From Erythrophleum ivorense (lineage: Eukaryota; Streptophyta; Magnoliopsida; Fabales; Fabaceae): a stretch of 64,000 bases of DNA. Location of the stretch: NCBI GenBank assembly GCA_026724425.1, contig JAIUCV010000005.1:32833784-32897783 (forward strand), given 5' to 3'. Below are positions 25,174-37,191 of the stretch, in pieces (within the stretch, counting starts at the first letter, position 1; each line of letters opens with the position of its first letter). The notes below the pieces were generated by a model that saw nothing but the letters and a program-made list of their open reading frames with translations, made no database searches and was not told the origin of the DNA. Position numbers and translations under genes: made by a program.

Positions 25174-25590
25174 TGAAGGAAATTCTAAATACTTACTTAT
25201 TGTAGAATGGACTCTTTTCTAATTTTTTGTCCCATGCGGCTCTAATCGAAGTCACCAAAGGAACTTAATCTTTCATCAAAAGAATTATGTTCTCTTTTCT
25301 ATAACAAAGAAGAGAATAAGAGTGAAGGGTGGAAGTTTCTAGGTTCCATGATAGATTCCCACTCCTAAATAACTTCCCCTTAATTTATTTTCATTAATAA
25401 ATAAATAAATCCAATAATTATAATAACCATTGCATTTTATTTTTGAATTTTAGAATTCAAAAAATAAAATTCAAATTATTTAATTATTAATTAATTAATT
25501 GATTGATTATTAATTAATTAAACAAACTAAGTTGATTGTTCAAGTTATAAGTCAACCTATCATAGGAAGCCCATTTTTCTTATAGATTTG
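25174..25590 (-). repeat. Copia LTR (5' LTR of the minus-strand element), partial
   Basis: In plus orientation it begins TGAAGGAAATTC directly beside the primer-binding site and matches the remnant at 3940-4420. Beyond about 25590 the similarity to the partner copy is lost, so the outer end is either truncated or too diverged to place. Confidence 0.65.
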
Positions 25591-26120
25591 ATACTATTTA
25601 TAGAATTGTAGTGCATCCAAAGATTCTCTTCTATCCAAGAAAGAATCTTGTGAGAGAGAGAAAGAGACATGGGAAGTGGAGCCTAGATGAGTATGCCTCA
25701 TTAGGTCCTATCCCATGTTTCTTTCTCTTTACAACGGATACTCTTTTAAATAGGAGAGGATCTACTGGTATCCAAACTAGTCTAATATGTCATTGAGTTT
25801 GCTAGTTTGTTCAAAATCAACTATTTCAATAGATTAACCAATTTGGGAATAAGTGACGTGGCTACTCGAAAAGCACAAAATGCTTTAAGGAAGGCTTGAA
25901 TGAATATAGGCCACATTTGATAAGAAGCTCTACTAAGTAGGTTAAAGCCTCCTTGGATAAATGTTTTGCATTTTATTATATTTCATATATAATACTCTCT
26001 TATTTACTTATTTTTTAAAATAGTTAAATTTAAATAAATATATATGTATTGCCATAAAATTTATGAGATAATTAAAGTTTGCTAATTTAAAAGATTAAGA
26101 AAACTAACCAATAGTGTGCA
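25591..26120. other. Spacer between copia LTR and Mutator-like element, no gene
   Basis: AT-rich. A 61-codon open frame at 25611-25796 has no domain. Possibly the diverged outer part of the copia LTR. Nothing else is supportable. Confidence 0.35.
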
Positions 26121-26520
26121 AAGCTATGATCACACATTGTTAGGAACATATATATATATACACATTCCTGAGATGTGTTTAATTTCAATTGGTTGGGGTG
26201 GATGCAATTAATGCATTGTTTAATCTACCTTACAAGCCATTTAGCTTGTGATAAGTCATGAAGCTGGAGTTGTTATTTACTTTGGCTTCAAGCATTTCCC
26301 TTATTAGGGTCAAAGCTATAGTCAATGGTTAAGCCTTGTTTCTCACAAAATAGGCAAGCATTAATTAAAAAAATCACATTTTTGAAAGAAGTTTTGCAGG
26401 CTGCCAACAGTACTTTGCAATGACTAATAACAAATATAATTATATTTTTAAATAACAAATATTTTAAAACAATTAATTTCAAAATAGTATATTTGTTATT
26501 TAAAATATTTTACATGTTGT
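26121..26520 (+). repeat. Left terminal inverted repeat of the MULE
   Basis: It pairs with 30515-30890. Shared blocks in inverted orientation include TCACACATTGTTAGGAA/TCACATGTTGTCAGGAA, AGCCATTTAGCTTGTG/AGCCATTTAGCCTGTG and the inner AAATAACAAATATACTATTTTG. It contains a (TA)n expansion near 26150 absent from the other arm. Confidence 0.88.
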
Positions 26521-27058
26521 AAATTCATTGTTATCATATGCAATTACAAATAATAAAACTAACAATTGCTATAAGTGTGTGTTGGTCTATTCCTTTATTC
26601 TCAATTCATGTACTCCATAGCATTTCTTAGTTGAGAGGATTATAATAACACCTAACCCTAAATCGTGCTTCCCATGCTGACTTTTCCATACTTCTTGGTC
26701 ATTAGTTGCTATTTCTTTTTGTTTATTGCATTGAAATTTTTATAAGAATCATTGCAATTGTAATTACTATTTCACGTGTCACTAGGTTAATCAAGTTTTA
26801 AAGGTTTGTGATATATTATGTTATATATATATATATATACATATATATATTATTGATTAGATTGTAGTATTAGATATATAATTTTGATGTCTATGAGTTT
26901 GATTTAGATAGAGATCACAACAATGAATTTCAAAATAATAGAGAAATATATCAAGAATGTGCTATAGATAAAGACAATGACAAAGATAGTTATGTTAAAA
27001 AAATGAGTAGTTTGAGCAAGACAAGAATGATCAAGATAATATTGCTAATGACATTTTA

Positions 27059-29090
27059 AAGCCATATGTTGGTATGAGATTTGATTTAGAGAATGTTGTG
27101 CATCAATATTACAATAGATATGCAAAACAAGTTAGATTTAGTGTATGAAAGGGACCTCCAAGAAAATTAATGACATATGACTATATAATTGGTCACAAGC
27201 TATTTTGTCCTAAGCAAGCAAGGGTTCAAAGAAGAAAGATTTAAAAAGACTGAAAATAAAAGGAAAAGATGTAGTGGGGAGACACATGTTAGATGCAATG
27301 CAAGATTCTTTGTTAAAAGATATGAAGATGGATCATGGATTGTTTCTCTTTTTAAAGAAAATTATAACCAAGAGTGTGAAACTCCAAAGAAATCTCACTT
27401 ACTATCTTCCCAAATAAATATCACTCAAAGTCAAGGAGAAATGATAAAAAATGAGCAAAACAAGGATCATAATGAACTTGATATGAACTACTTTTCTGGT
27501 AAAACTCATGGAAGACAAAATGTTGGGTTTACTAAAAGAGATGCTCAAAATTTTTTGTGTACTAGGAGAATGAAAGAAGTTTCTATAGGAGATTCTCAAA
27601 ATCTATTGGATTAATTGAAAGATATGTAAGTAAGTAACCCTCATTTTCTTTTATGCAATTCAACTTAGCATAGATGGAAAAATGACCAATGTCTTTTGGA
27701 CTAATGCAAGGTCAAGAATAGACTATAGTTATTTTGGAAATGTGGTGTGCTTTGATCTTACTTATGGAACTCATAAATATATAATGCTTGTTATTCCTAT
27801 TGTCGGTGTAAACCATCATCTCCAAATAATTTTGTTTGGTTGTGCATTGATATTAAATAAAAGCAATGCAATGAGTTCATCCTAAAGTAATTCTTACCTA
27901 CCAACACTTAGCTATCCTAAGGGCAATTGCATATGTTTTGCCTACTATAGTCCATCACATTTGTTTATGGCATGTGTTTCAAAATGCTAAAAAAATTTAA
28001 ACCATTTGTTTCGTAGGGATTGTAATTTTGGCAAAGAGTTTTCCAATTGTGTAAGGAGATCTGAGACAATTGAGAAGTTTGAGATTGGTTACATGATAAT
28101 ATTAAATAGATACAATCTAGAAGAAAATTGTTGGATGCAACAAATATATGGCAAAAGACAAAAATGGATTCCAGTGTATTCAGGTGATTTCTTTTGTACA
28201 GATATGTCTACAATTAAACAAAGTGAAAGTATAAACAACTTCTTTAAGAATTTTTTGAATAGAAACATGCTTCTTTTAGACTTTGTTAAGGGTGTTGATC
28301 AAGCATTGATTAGTCAATGTGAAAAAGAAATTGAAGCTAATTTTAATAGTAATCAATTTTTGCCTCCATTAATGGTAAATATGAAAATTGAGGAAGAGAT
28401 AGCTAACAAATCGGCAATATTGCAAAAGTTTTAAGAAAAGTTCATTCCCATTTTAAGTTATATGTGTAAGAAGTATGAAGATGAAGAAACCATAATTTCC
28501 TATAAATGTTAGGTAAATGGAAAAGAAGCTAAGCCTCGTATAGTGAAAATGTCTTCAATTAATTCTACTGTAAAATGTAATTGTGGAAATTTTGAGTTTA
28601 TTGGAATTTTATGTAGCCATATTTTAAAAGTGTTCATTATAACAAATTGTTAAAACTTGCCAAGTCACTATATGCTAAAATGATAGACAAGAGATGCCAA
28701 ACTTGGAAGATTTATTGATGAAAAAAAGGAAAGTATGTAGAAGAAGATTGTCAACCTCATTTAACTCAAAGATACAGTACACTTTGTCACGAGGTAATAG
28801 AAATTGTAATAAAAGGCTCTTCAGCTATTGAAGTTTATAAAATAACATTACATTGGTTGCAAAAAGCCAAAGAAGATATTCAAATTGCAATGAAAAATCA
28901 TTGCACCATAACTTCTAATAATGGTGGAGAAAAAGTGCCAATACAAGTATTAGTTTATGAAAATTGATCATATTTGTTAGGTTATATATCAATTCAAGAT
29001 CCACCAATCACAAAAGGCAAAGGATGACTAGGTAGAAAGAAATCATTTTTGGAAAAAAAAATCCTAAGAAACAAATTAGTAATGAAAGAA
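27059..29090 (+). pseudogene. FAR1-related MULE transposase, frameshifted
   Basis: Domains in order: a FAR1 DNA-binding domain (PYVGMRFDLENVVHQYYNRY from about 27062, a frameshift near 27205, then KQGFKEERFKK, GETHVRCNARFFVKR, SLFKENYNQEC); a MULE transposase domain with NVFWTNARSRIDYSYFGNVV then CFDLTYGTHKY (first catalytic Asp) near 27750; HPKVILTYQHLAILRA near 27885, where related proteins have TDQD, so the second catalytic Asp is lost; LCLWH-type ICLWHVFQNAKK near 27970; WIPVYSGDFF and MSTIKQSESINNFF near 28200; and a SWIM zinc finger CNCGNFEF...LCSHIL at about 28580-28630. Around 27870 a segment of tens of codons appears deleted. Related to the source of the FHY3/FAR1 transcription factors, but this copy cannot make a full protein. 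Confidence 0.85.
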
Positions 29091-30514
29091 AGGGTAATAC
29101 ATTTTTTATATAATTTAAATTTAATTTGTATTATTAATTTTGTTTGACTATTTTATTTTTTTCTCATTATTTGATCTTATATGCTTGGCTACTTTTTTGG
29201 GTATTATTTTAGATTTTAAAGTTCTACCTAATATTAAAGCTAACAAGTTCAATAAACAAAGTAGACTTGAGAAGTACAAGAAGTAAGATATTGGTTTTAA
29301 ATTATGTATTTTATTTCATATATATTATTTCATCATCATTGAGACACATTTGGTTTTTTCTATGATTTAATGTAAGGTCAAGTAGAAGTGTTAATTTTTT
29401 GGAACCAAGCATTGAAAAAGGAATATGCAATGATAATTCAATGTTAGTAAAAAAAAAAAATTATTTTTAGGCTTTATCTATATTTCTATTATCAATGAAA
29501 AAAATTACTTTTGATTGATTTATAGAACCTTTTCAAGTAATGAAAATGTTCCCTCTGCTCTGCCTTTGAGTCAATTTCATTATTTTTTTGAGTCCATCTT
29601 ACAATTATTGCCAAACTACTCCATCATTTGTGAATCTACTTAATGACGTCTACCATCAAGTATATATAGACAAATTAGTTTAATTACACATGTACTTATG
29701 GTTAATTAATAATCTTTATAAATTACAAGTTTCATTTGATGGAAATGTACATGTATCTAACCCAAGTTTTTCAATCACAAATGAAAAATCTACTCAAGTA
29801 TATTGTAATATAATTTGTATTAATTATACTATATGTGTATATATATATTGTTTTTTTCAATTGTTCCTAATAAATTACATGTACAAGGTTGAGTGTACAA
29901 GAGAAAAAAAGGACACAAGAAAGTTTAAATTTGCATTCAAAGAAAGCCTAATACACAATGATGAATGTTACATAGTCATGAGCAAGAATTCCACAGGGTG
30001 ATGAAATAAAACTTAATACAATTTACTTTTTTTTAATGAAATTTGCATTATGTTATAAAAATTTAAGTCTCCTTTTTTTTGTTTATAACATTACCAACAA
30101 ATTATTTTTTTTCCTTAAGTGGATTAGAATATTATCTTATTACAATTAAACTTTATTATGTTATTAAAACAATATATTATATTGTTATTGCATAAATATG
30201 CCATCACAAAAATAAAAATAGAATTACAATTGTTATTAAAAAGTAACCTTAAAATAAAATAATAAATTGCCTAAACCTTTCTCAAAGTTTAGATAAATTA
30301 TATTTAATATCTTTTTTTAATATTATTAGATTTCTTGATACTTGATATTGTAGGTGCTATAATTATAACAAAAGATAAACAAAGAAGCTTAGTCTAGCTA
30401 AAATATATTGTACTACTTAAAGAAAATCACATTATCATTTTGTGTTAAAAATTAATATTACAGATTAAAAATAAATAATAAAAAATTTTATAACATATAT
30501 AAAATATAAAAAAT
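29091..30514 (+). other. MULE 3' region, little coding signal
   Basis: A short stretch near 29220-29285 reads PNIKANKFNKQSRLEKYKK, which looks like the lysine-rich tail or second exon of the transposase. An open frame at 29690-30001 has no recognised domain. The rest is AT-rich and non-coding. Confidence 0.4.
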
Positions 30515-30890
30515 TAAATAATATTTTAAATAACAAATATACTATTTTGAAATTAATTATTTTAAAATATTTATTGTTTAAAAATAATTATTAGTTAATG
30601 CAAAGCACTAGTGGTGGCTTGCAAAAACTTCTCTCAAAGATGTAGTTTTATTTTTTTAATTAATTATTGCCTATTCTTTGAGATACAGTAGTTGGCCATA
30701 AATTGCAGTTGAGTCATAAAGGAAGTGCTTGGAGCCAAATATTAATTCAGCTTCATGGCCTGTCACAGGCTAAATGGCTTGCAAGGCAAATTTGACAAGC
30801 ATTAATTGTATCCATCCCCAGCCAATTAAAATTAAACACTTCTCGAGAACATGTAAATATACACATTCCTGACAACATGTGATCATAGCT
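30515..30890 (-). repeat. Right terminal inverted repeat of the MULE
   Basis: The reverse complement of 26121-26520 with scattered changes and small indels, for example GCAAAGCACTAGTGGTGGC here against the left arm's GCAAAGTACTGTTGGCAGC. Read outward it ends GTGATCATAGCT. Confidence 0.88.
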
Positions 30891-32428
30891 CTAATTGGGC
30901 AAGGTAGACTAACCCCACCTAAGTCATGTAAAAGAAGGGAATCATAAGCAAGAGCAGATCCAAGAATAAATTGCTAGGGTGCAAAAATTAAAAAGAAAAA
31001 GTTAATATATATATATATATATATATTAGAGGTTTAAAAAATCTATGTATAAAAGACTCTTTAAAAATATTTATCATTCAAAAGTAATTTTTTAATAAGT
31101 TTTTTAACAATTTATCAATAAAAAATAATTTCTTTTAATTACCTTACAACATATGAGAGAAATAGGTCAATGAATGGTAAGTCATATGTTATAGTATGCC
31201 TATTTTAAGTCTAAATTGTAAAATAACATTTAAAAATAAATAAATTATATTGAGATTACAAGTAACCCCAGTAGATATAATACACTTGATTAGTAAAAAA
31301 ATTATTAAATTATACTAATTATTAAAAGATATGAAAGCGTGTTAATATACTTCTTTTGACATTAAATCTACTGTAAAAATTACTTATAATATATCAAGTA
31401 ACTTTATCGTAAAAACTTATTAAACTATGTTTCAAATAATAAACTTCACTGATGCATATTTTAATAACTTATTTATTTATTTTTGAAGTATTATAATTAA
31501 TTAGAGGTGTGATAGGGCTTTATATTCAGTTTGATTTTTTTTCAAATGTGCATTTCTTTACATTAGAATAGTGTATTAAGAAATTTTTCTTGAAATACTT
31601 ATTACAATAATAAGAAATACATATTATCCACTATTTTGATGAGCTTCTGATTTGTACTATTAAAATGGTATAAACTGTCTCCTAAAAAGCAAGAACTAAG
31701 AAAGAGGCATGTGACCGAGGGAAAGCAGAAAGGAGAAAGTCAGGGAGGAGGAGAAGGTATGGTAGAAGAGAGAAGAGGAGGTAGTGGATCCCCCTACACT
31801 TATCGCTATGGAGCAGTAACAAAGAAAGATTTGACCGATATTGCTAGTTAACAGCCACGTTTTTTGTTTAGTTTCCATTTCATTTTCCCTTTTTCTTTTC
31901 TTAAAATTTCTCTGCATTATTTAAGTCTTTTATAATTTGGCTATAGCATATCCCTCTACCCTCACAGCCATGCTTGTTTCTTATTTCAGACCAGGGGGGA
32001 GGGGGTTTCAACGGTAGGGGGATTGAGAAGGTAATGAACCGGGATAGCTATGAACATTGTTAGCAATACTTCAATTTGCACAACGATTATCTTTCCCTGT
32101 AAATGTGACATCTTTGTTACCCTACGGCGGATCCTCAGCTTGCCAATCTTCCTCACATGCATGACTCTATTGCGTCATTTACTTGCAAGGTTAGATGTGA
32201 ACCTTCCTGAATCCTCCATTCCAAGCCATTTCAAGAACTGAGTGAATACATTTTTAAATTAAAAATCTATTAAATCTATATTTAAACAATGATAAGTATA
32301 AAAAAAGTATTTTTTGGTAAACTGAAAAAATCAATACTACTAAAAAGTAGATTCATAATATTTATTTACTATAAAATTCTTTAAAATTATATAAGATATT
32401 AGTATATATTATTGTTATAACTTACATG
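30891..32428. other. AT-rich spacer, no recognisable gene
   Basis: It holds a (TA)n run at about 31005-31026, a purine-rich block at 31690-31800 and a G-run GACCAGGGGGGAGGGGG near 31990. The open frames at 31696-31917 (minus) and 32050-32241 (plus) show no domain. The block 31690-32240 is less AT-rich than its surroundings and could be a relic of a host gene, but I cannot name one. Confidence 0.35.
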
Positions 32429-32560
32429 TAGGGCTGAGCATAAACCCGACAATCTGAATGAACTGGACTCGAAGCCGACTAAAATTATGTGATTCGGGCA
32501 CCTTTGGGTTAGAGAATGCTAGCCGCTTCTTGTAGGGTGTCCACATGGTCGGAGCTCAGG
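32429..32560 (+). mobile_element. Possible hAT-type terminus
   Basis: TAGGGCTGAGCATAAACCCG followed by a stretch rich in GAA/CGA motifs (GAATGAACTGGACTCGAAG) resembles the termini of plant Ac-like hAT elements (TAGGGnTGnnCA). No matching inverted end was found downstream, so it is a truncated end or chance. Confidence 0.3.
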
Positions 32561-32814
32561 CAAACTTGAGATATATGGTAAAAGCTTCAGCAATATTTTT
32601 TGTTTTGTTACTAGGATTCTCATCATCTTCTCCACTCAATGTACAAAGCGAAGTAAAATAGCAACATAGAGATTTCTTTCTTTTAACCAGGCCCAACTCA
32701 ACCATAGTTCGTTTGAATTTGATTTCTTCGTGTTAAAGGAATTACATAATGGTTTTAGTACTCACCCATAGTTTTATGCTAAATTTTTTATTAATATATA
32801 ATAGTACCTAAAAA

Positions 32815-33440
32815 TTGAAAAATTATTTTTTAATCACCAATTCAATCGCAATATAGTATTAGTTAAACTAGTAAATCATCAGTTTTTTTTATTAGCTCAA
32901 TGATTGGTGTTATTTTTAATTGAAAAATTGAAAAATTATAATTATTCACTCTAATCTTAGTCTCTAATTATAATATCTTTCAACCTTAAAAAGAAAAATA
33001 CAATCCACCCCTAATTTATTAACCCCATGCAGAGTGAGAAAATTTTTTCAAAGAGGCCAAAATATTTTTTTATGAAAAATACTATAAATGCCATATCCCA
33101 CATACACACACACATATAAATTTAAAATTTTAAAAATTATTTTTTTTATCACCAATTCAATCACAATATGATTATAGCTAAACTAGTAAATCATAAATCA
33201 GCCTTTTTTTTATTAGCTTATAGATTGGTGTACTTTTTAATTAAAAAATTATAATTATTCACTCTAATCTTTTCCTCCAATTATAATATCTTTCAACCTT
33301 AAAAAAAGAAAAATACAATCTACTCCTAATTTATTAGTCCCATGTAGAGCCAGAAAATTCCTTCAAGGGGGCAGAAATATTTTTTATGAAAATAAAATAT
33401 AAATGCCATCTCTCTCTCTCTCTCTCACACACACACACTC
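32815..33440. repeat. Tandem duplication, two ~315-bp copies ending in microsatellites
   Basis: TCACCAATTCAATC occurs at 32834 and 33149 (offset 315). Both copies continue through AAACTAGTAAATCAT, TTATAATTATTCACTCTAATC, AATATCTTTCAACCTTAAAA and TATAAATGCCAT. Copy 1 ends in a short (CA)n; copy 2 ends in (CT)n then (CA)n at 33407-33438. The copies differ by roughly a tenth of positions by eye. Confidence 0.85.
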
Positions 33441-33681
33441 GAATGCAGCTTTTCTCCGGTCCAAATTATCTCTAGTTTGTTTGGTCTCAAACATTGAGCC
33501 TCTTCTCAATTTTTTTTTTAAAAGCACAGACAAAACAATAAAAAAGGTAAGTTATATTATAGCTGCACCAACTACAAAAAGAGAGAAGACAGAAGAGAAG
33601 CTTGAGCCCATTCACTCACACGCGTCCGTACACACACGCATACACACACACACAAAATTTAATTAACACATAGTATGATAT

Positions 33682-33721
33682 AAATGTCTAGAAATAAGCC
33701 AATGATTTATTCCTAGACATT
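33682..33721. repeat. Short hairpin
   Basis: AAATGTCTAGAAATAA (33682-33697) and TTTATTCCTAGACATTT (33705-33721) pair almost fully around a short loop (GCCAATGA). No flanking duplication was noticed. Function unknown. Confidence 0.55.
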
Positions 33722-33799
33722 TTTCAACCTATAAAACAATAATTATTAATTAATTCCAAGTAAAAATTTACAAAATTTATTATAAAAAGATAAAAATAA

Positions 33800-33999
33800 T
33801 AAAGTAAGTTATTTTTTAAAAAGATTATATATAATGAGAGATTGGAGATTTGTAGAGATTAGGCAAGTTGCAAAATGTTAATAAATACAAGAGTAAAGAA
33901 TGTACCTATATCGCTAATAATCTGCCAAATGCCAAATAGTGAAGTGCGTTAATTTTTTAAAATTGTATATAATGAGAGATTGGAGATTTGTGAAGAGAT
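33800..33999. repeat. ~138-bp local duplication
   Basis: TATATAATGAGAGATTGGAG followed by ATTTGTAGAGATT near 33826 recurs near 33965 with ATTTGTGAAGAGATT. The preceding T-rich stretches also correspond, so this is a tandem duplication with decay between the conserved cores. Confidence 0.6.
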
Positions 34000-34780
34000 T
34001 TGACCCCTACATTTCAAAACCAACACTTATGTTAATTTAAGTCAGATAGCATTTCCATACCTTCTAATTAAAATCCAATGATATCCATCTATAAGTTAAT
34101 ATTAACGTAAGTTAAATAGCATGGAGTCCCCTTGGCTCCAACCATGATAATATCTCCAATTATCAATTCTATAAAATTATTAAAATATCATTCTCATTAT
34201 TTAATATTCCGTTACTTCATCTTTCCCAACTACTGTCCTTAGCCTTCATCTTATCCAGAATTACCGTCACCGTTTCCTCTCCAGTCTCAACCATCACCTT
34301 TCTATTGTTCTTTTCATTCTCATTCAGCCTTTCGAAACCACTTGCAGTGATAGCTTGCATAGCCATGAACCTTCTACGTTGTCATTCTGTAAACTCCCAT
34401 TTCGGTTCTTCGTCTACCCCCTCCCCCCTTTTTTTCTCTTCTTCTTTCAACAATTATATGGTCCAAGGCTTCATTTTTGCCAATGTTAATTTCTCTGATT
34501 TTGTCACTCTTCGTCTTAGCATTGATCCTTCCTGCATGCTTGCTCTTTCTTATTCTTATTCTATATTCTCTTCATCACTCTGTTTAGGCTTTCTTTATTA
34601 GGTAGCGTTCCTTAGCTTTCAAATGTTTTGTGAAAAAAATGGACTGGAGTTGTGATCATATTGGGTAGCAAGCTTATTGGCAGCTTTCTTCATTGACATT
34701 GAAAGTAAATTATCCTCGACACTTTTTGCCCGTTTAGATGCCCTGAGCTCTTTGTACTTAACCATAAGTTTAATTATCTC
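34000..34780. other. CT-rich stretch with an unassigned 98-codon frame
   Basis: An open frame at 34305-34601 (plus) begins MFFSFSFSLSKPLAVIA and is rich in Ser and Phe, as expected from translated CT-rich DNA. I recognise no domain and doubt that it is coding. The region is less AT-rich than its flanks and may be a relic of a transcript leader. Confidence 0.25.
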
Positions 34781-35150
34781 AGTACCCCCAAAAAAAAAAA
34801 CTATGCCTTTTTTTTTTGTGGCAATTAATTGTCACTAAATGAATAAATAGCAGTTGGCTAACCGTCGCCTTTGCAACCATGGATACTCAAATAGCGGTAT
34901 TTTTTGTCAACCATGGGAATAACCACCACTAATTGCCAGCAGTGGTTAGAATGCATTGGGCGGTGGTTATCACCCACTGCAAATAGATTAGATAGGTTAG
35001 TTATTTTATGCATTTTACAGCAATTCATGTGCCTTTTACTGGTGGCTTTTGAGCACTAGTAATAAACCTGAAAAGTCAGTCACGATGGCCCCTTTGTTAT
35101 AGTTTTGAAACCACCAAAAATAGCATTGAAACTAGTGTCAGTATTGTGCT
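34781..35150. mobile_element. Possible small CACTA-derived or foldback element
   Basis: It opens with an A-run and ACTATGCCTTTTTTTTT, then GGCAATTAATTGTCACTAAA and repeated GGTGGTTA/ACCACCACTAATTGCCA motifs in both orientations (34921-34970), resembling subterminal repeats of CACTA elements. It closes near GTGCTATTGAAGTG. The ends are not clean CACTA/TAGTG termini and no 3-bp duplication was verified. Confidence 0.35.
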
Positions 35151-37189
35151 ATTGAAGTGGAGAGGAAGCTCAAGCAAATTTTGTAATAGAAGGCAGATAT
35201 ATAGAGTCAGTAAAAGAAAAAAAAAAATTTGCCTCCTAGATCTAGTAAAATAAACTAGAAAGGAAGGGATCTGAAAAGGTACTCTTATCTGCGAGGTTTT
35301 GATTTTCTCATGATTATTTTAATTGTTGTCATTTGTATGTTAATAAAATATGCACAAATATTTACCTTAAAGCTATCATAGGAACTTCAAATTTTTAGAA
35401 CAAAAACTAAAAAATCTACTACCACAACCTTGCATTGATATAATTTATATTAGATCAAAACTCAAACATAACCATAATCAAAATCTTGCATTGATATAAT
35501 ATATATTAACACACTAGGTCAGTTTTCTAATCATCAAAAACCAAACTAGGTTAGATTAGATATATGGTCAACCAAACAATTTCTTCCAAAAATGAAGAAA
35601 ATCCAATTTTTCATATGAGAAATACTTAGGTGTTGATGCTCTAAGAACCTGCCAGGGTCTCTTTAAAAGACTTATAAGGAAAGCCTATTTCTATTTTTGG
35701 CCAACTTAGAAGCAAAACCCACTTTACATCAAGATCACTATGTAATGAATTATAGTATCGGAAAGCTCAGAAGGGAAACACAACTTACAAAAGTTATAAC
35801 AGAGCAACTGAATTGAGCGTCGTAGAGGCATTGAAGCTCCGTTATTTTCTACATGATGAGTTAAACCCAAGCTTTCTTGCAAAGGAGAAGAAAAGGAAGG
35901 GATTTGAAAAGTACTCTTACCTGGAGGATATGGTTAAATCAATGAACAAACATATGAGTTAGTCTATCTCCAAAGTGTCTCTATAAACATACCTTTTAGC
36001 CTTTTCATCAAACACCTTAAATTTTGGTTAACAACAGCTACAATTTATATATAGTTGATAAATCCACCTAACCTATATGGTTTAAATGAATTGTCAACCT
36101 AATTAATTACTTTTAGTCAATTTAATTCACCTAAATATTCATCTTAACACCTCAAATAGAGCATATAAATCAAAGTCTCAAGAATTTACCAATTAAATTG
36201 CAATTAAATTTCAACATAACCAATAGCTACTTTAAACCATCATCAACCCAATGCATCATTATCAGTAATTAAAAAGCAAAAAACTAGGATAAATTTGAAA
36301 TTAAGATAAGAAAATTATAAGATACAAATAGGAAAAGAAAATTAAGAAAGGAAGAGATATATAGTATGGAATTCATCTAAACATGTACAATGAGACTAAA
36401 GAATTGCCATACTAACATTGGATTTGCAAGAACTTTTTCAAATTTTCAAAAATTTCCTTCTCTCTTTCTAAAATCCTAAAGCTTTCTTCTCTCTGAGAAC
36501 TCTAAAAATGAGCCTAAAATTCTTATTCTATCCTAAAACTTTGAAAATCAGGCCTATAGAGCTATTTATAAAAGTTTTGATATTGCCACTCGACATAACT
36601 ACCTAAGGTCTCGTTGTGATAAACAAGGTGGCATATCTAGGAAGATTGCCTCATTTTCATGACCAATGAGTAAGTCATCGTGATGTCCAATGGGATTGAA
36701 ATTTTAAAACTTCCAAATGTTGTGATGAGATTAAATCTCATCATGACCAATGGCTTCTTGAGCCCAATTTATTGAATATTTGCTTTTAGTCCTTGGGCCT
36801 TGTCTTTTAACTCCTATGGCTTGATTTCTTTATTTATTTACATTTAAGTCTTACAAAACAAAAAAGAAACAATTAAATGAAATTTAAACTAAAAAAATAA
36901 ACACATGTAATTACAAAATAGTACTATGGCCTCTTAAATACACAAATTAGCCACAAAATTAAGGGATTTACAAGTAAAAACCTAATTACACAAAATCTAG
37001 TAGTTTAGTCTCAATTGTTGGAGAGAAAGTGTTATTAAACTCTAATCACATCCAATCACCAATAAGTCCAATATCAAGTAAATTTGGATGATTTTAGGCT
37101 TAAAAATAGTGAAAAACATGATAAGTCATAAGAAAATCCCTTAGAAAATCATATCAAAATAAGACTTATACTATTTTAGGCATTCTCAT
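35151..37189 (-). repeat. LTR-like non-coding sequence, minus orientation
   Basis: On the minus strand the right edge reads TGAGAATGCCTAAAATAG, directly abutting a copia RT fragment, as an LTR start would. No far end or target duplication was confirmed. Internal repeats exist: AAGGAAGGGATCTGAAAAGG (35260) recurs as AAGGAAGGGATTTGAAAAG (35893), and TTGCATTGATATAAT occurs twice (35431, 35493). No coding region was recognised. Confidence 0.4.
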
Positions 37190-37191
37190 CC

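Larger units (their letters stand above)
3900..25600 (-). mobile_element. Ty1/copia retrotransposon, minus strand, broken by nested insertions
   Basis: Reading leftwards (its sense direction): LTR 25174-25590, primer-binding site 25161-25173, gag and integrase 23400-21563, an insertion (LTR-5), RT and RNase H 16553-14604, an insertion (LTR-2), the RNase H tail 11384-11230, 3' non-coding sequence, an insertion (LTR-1), and an LTR remnant around 3940-4420. Removing the insertions at their target duplications returns pieces in correct copia order (gag, INT, RT, RNH). All coding parts carry stops and frameshifts. The outer limits are approximate because both LTRs are diverged and their outer ends are unclear. 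Confidence 0.7.
26121..30890 (+). mobile_element. Mutator-like element (FAR1-type MULE) with ~400-bp terminal inverted repeats
   Basis: The left end (AGCTATGATCACACATTGTTAGGAAC, 26122 onward) and the reverse complement of the right end (AGCTATGATCACATGTTGTC, ending 30890) match inward for 380-400 bp. The repeats bracket a FAR1/MULE/SWIM transposase remnant, which is the coding content expected of this class. Candidate target duplications (CCAATAGTG on the left, CTAATTGGG on the right) agree in only 6 of 9 bases, so exact ends are uncertain. The element looks nearly complete structurally but is dead by coding decay. Confidence 0.85.

Noticed and set aside
34305..34601. 98-codon frame with a hydrophobic start suggesting a secreted peptide
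   Set aside because: Ser/Phe richness follows from CT-rich DNA; there is no domain or other support for a gene.
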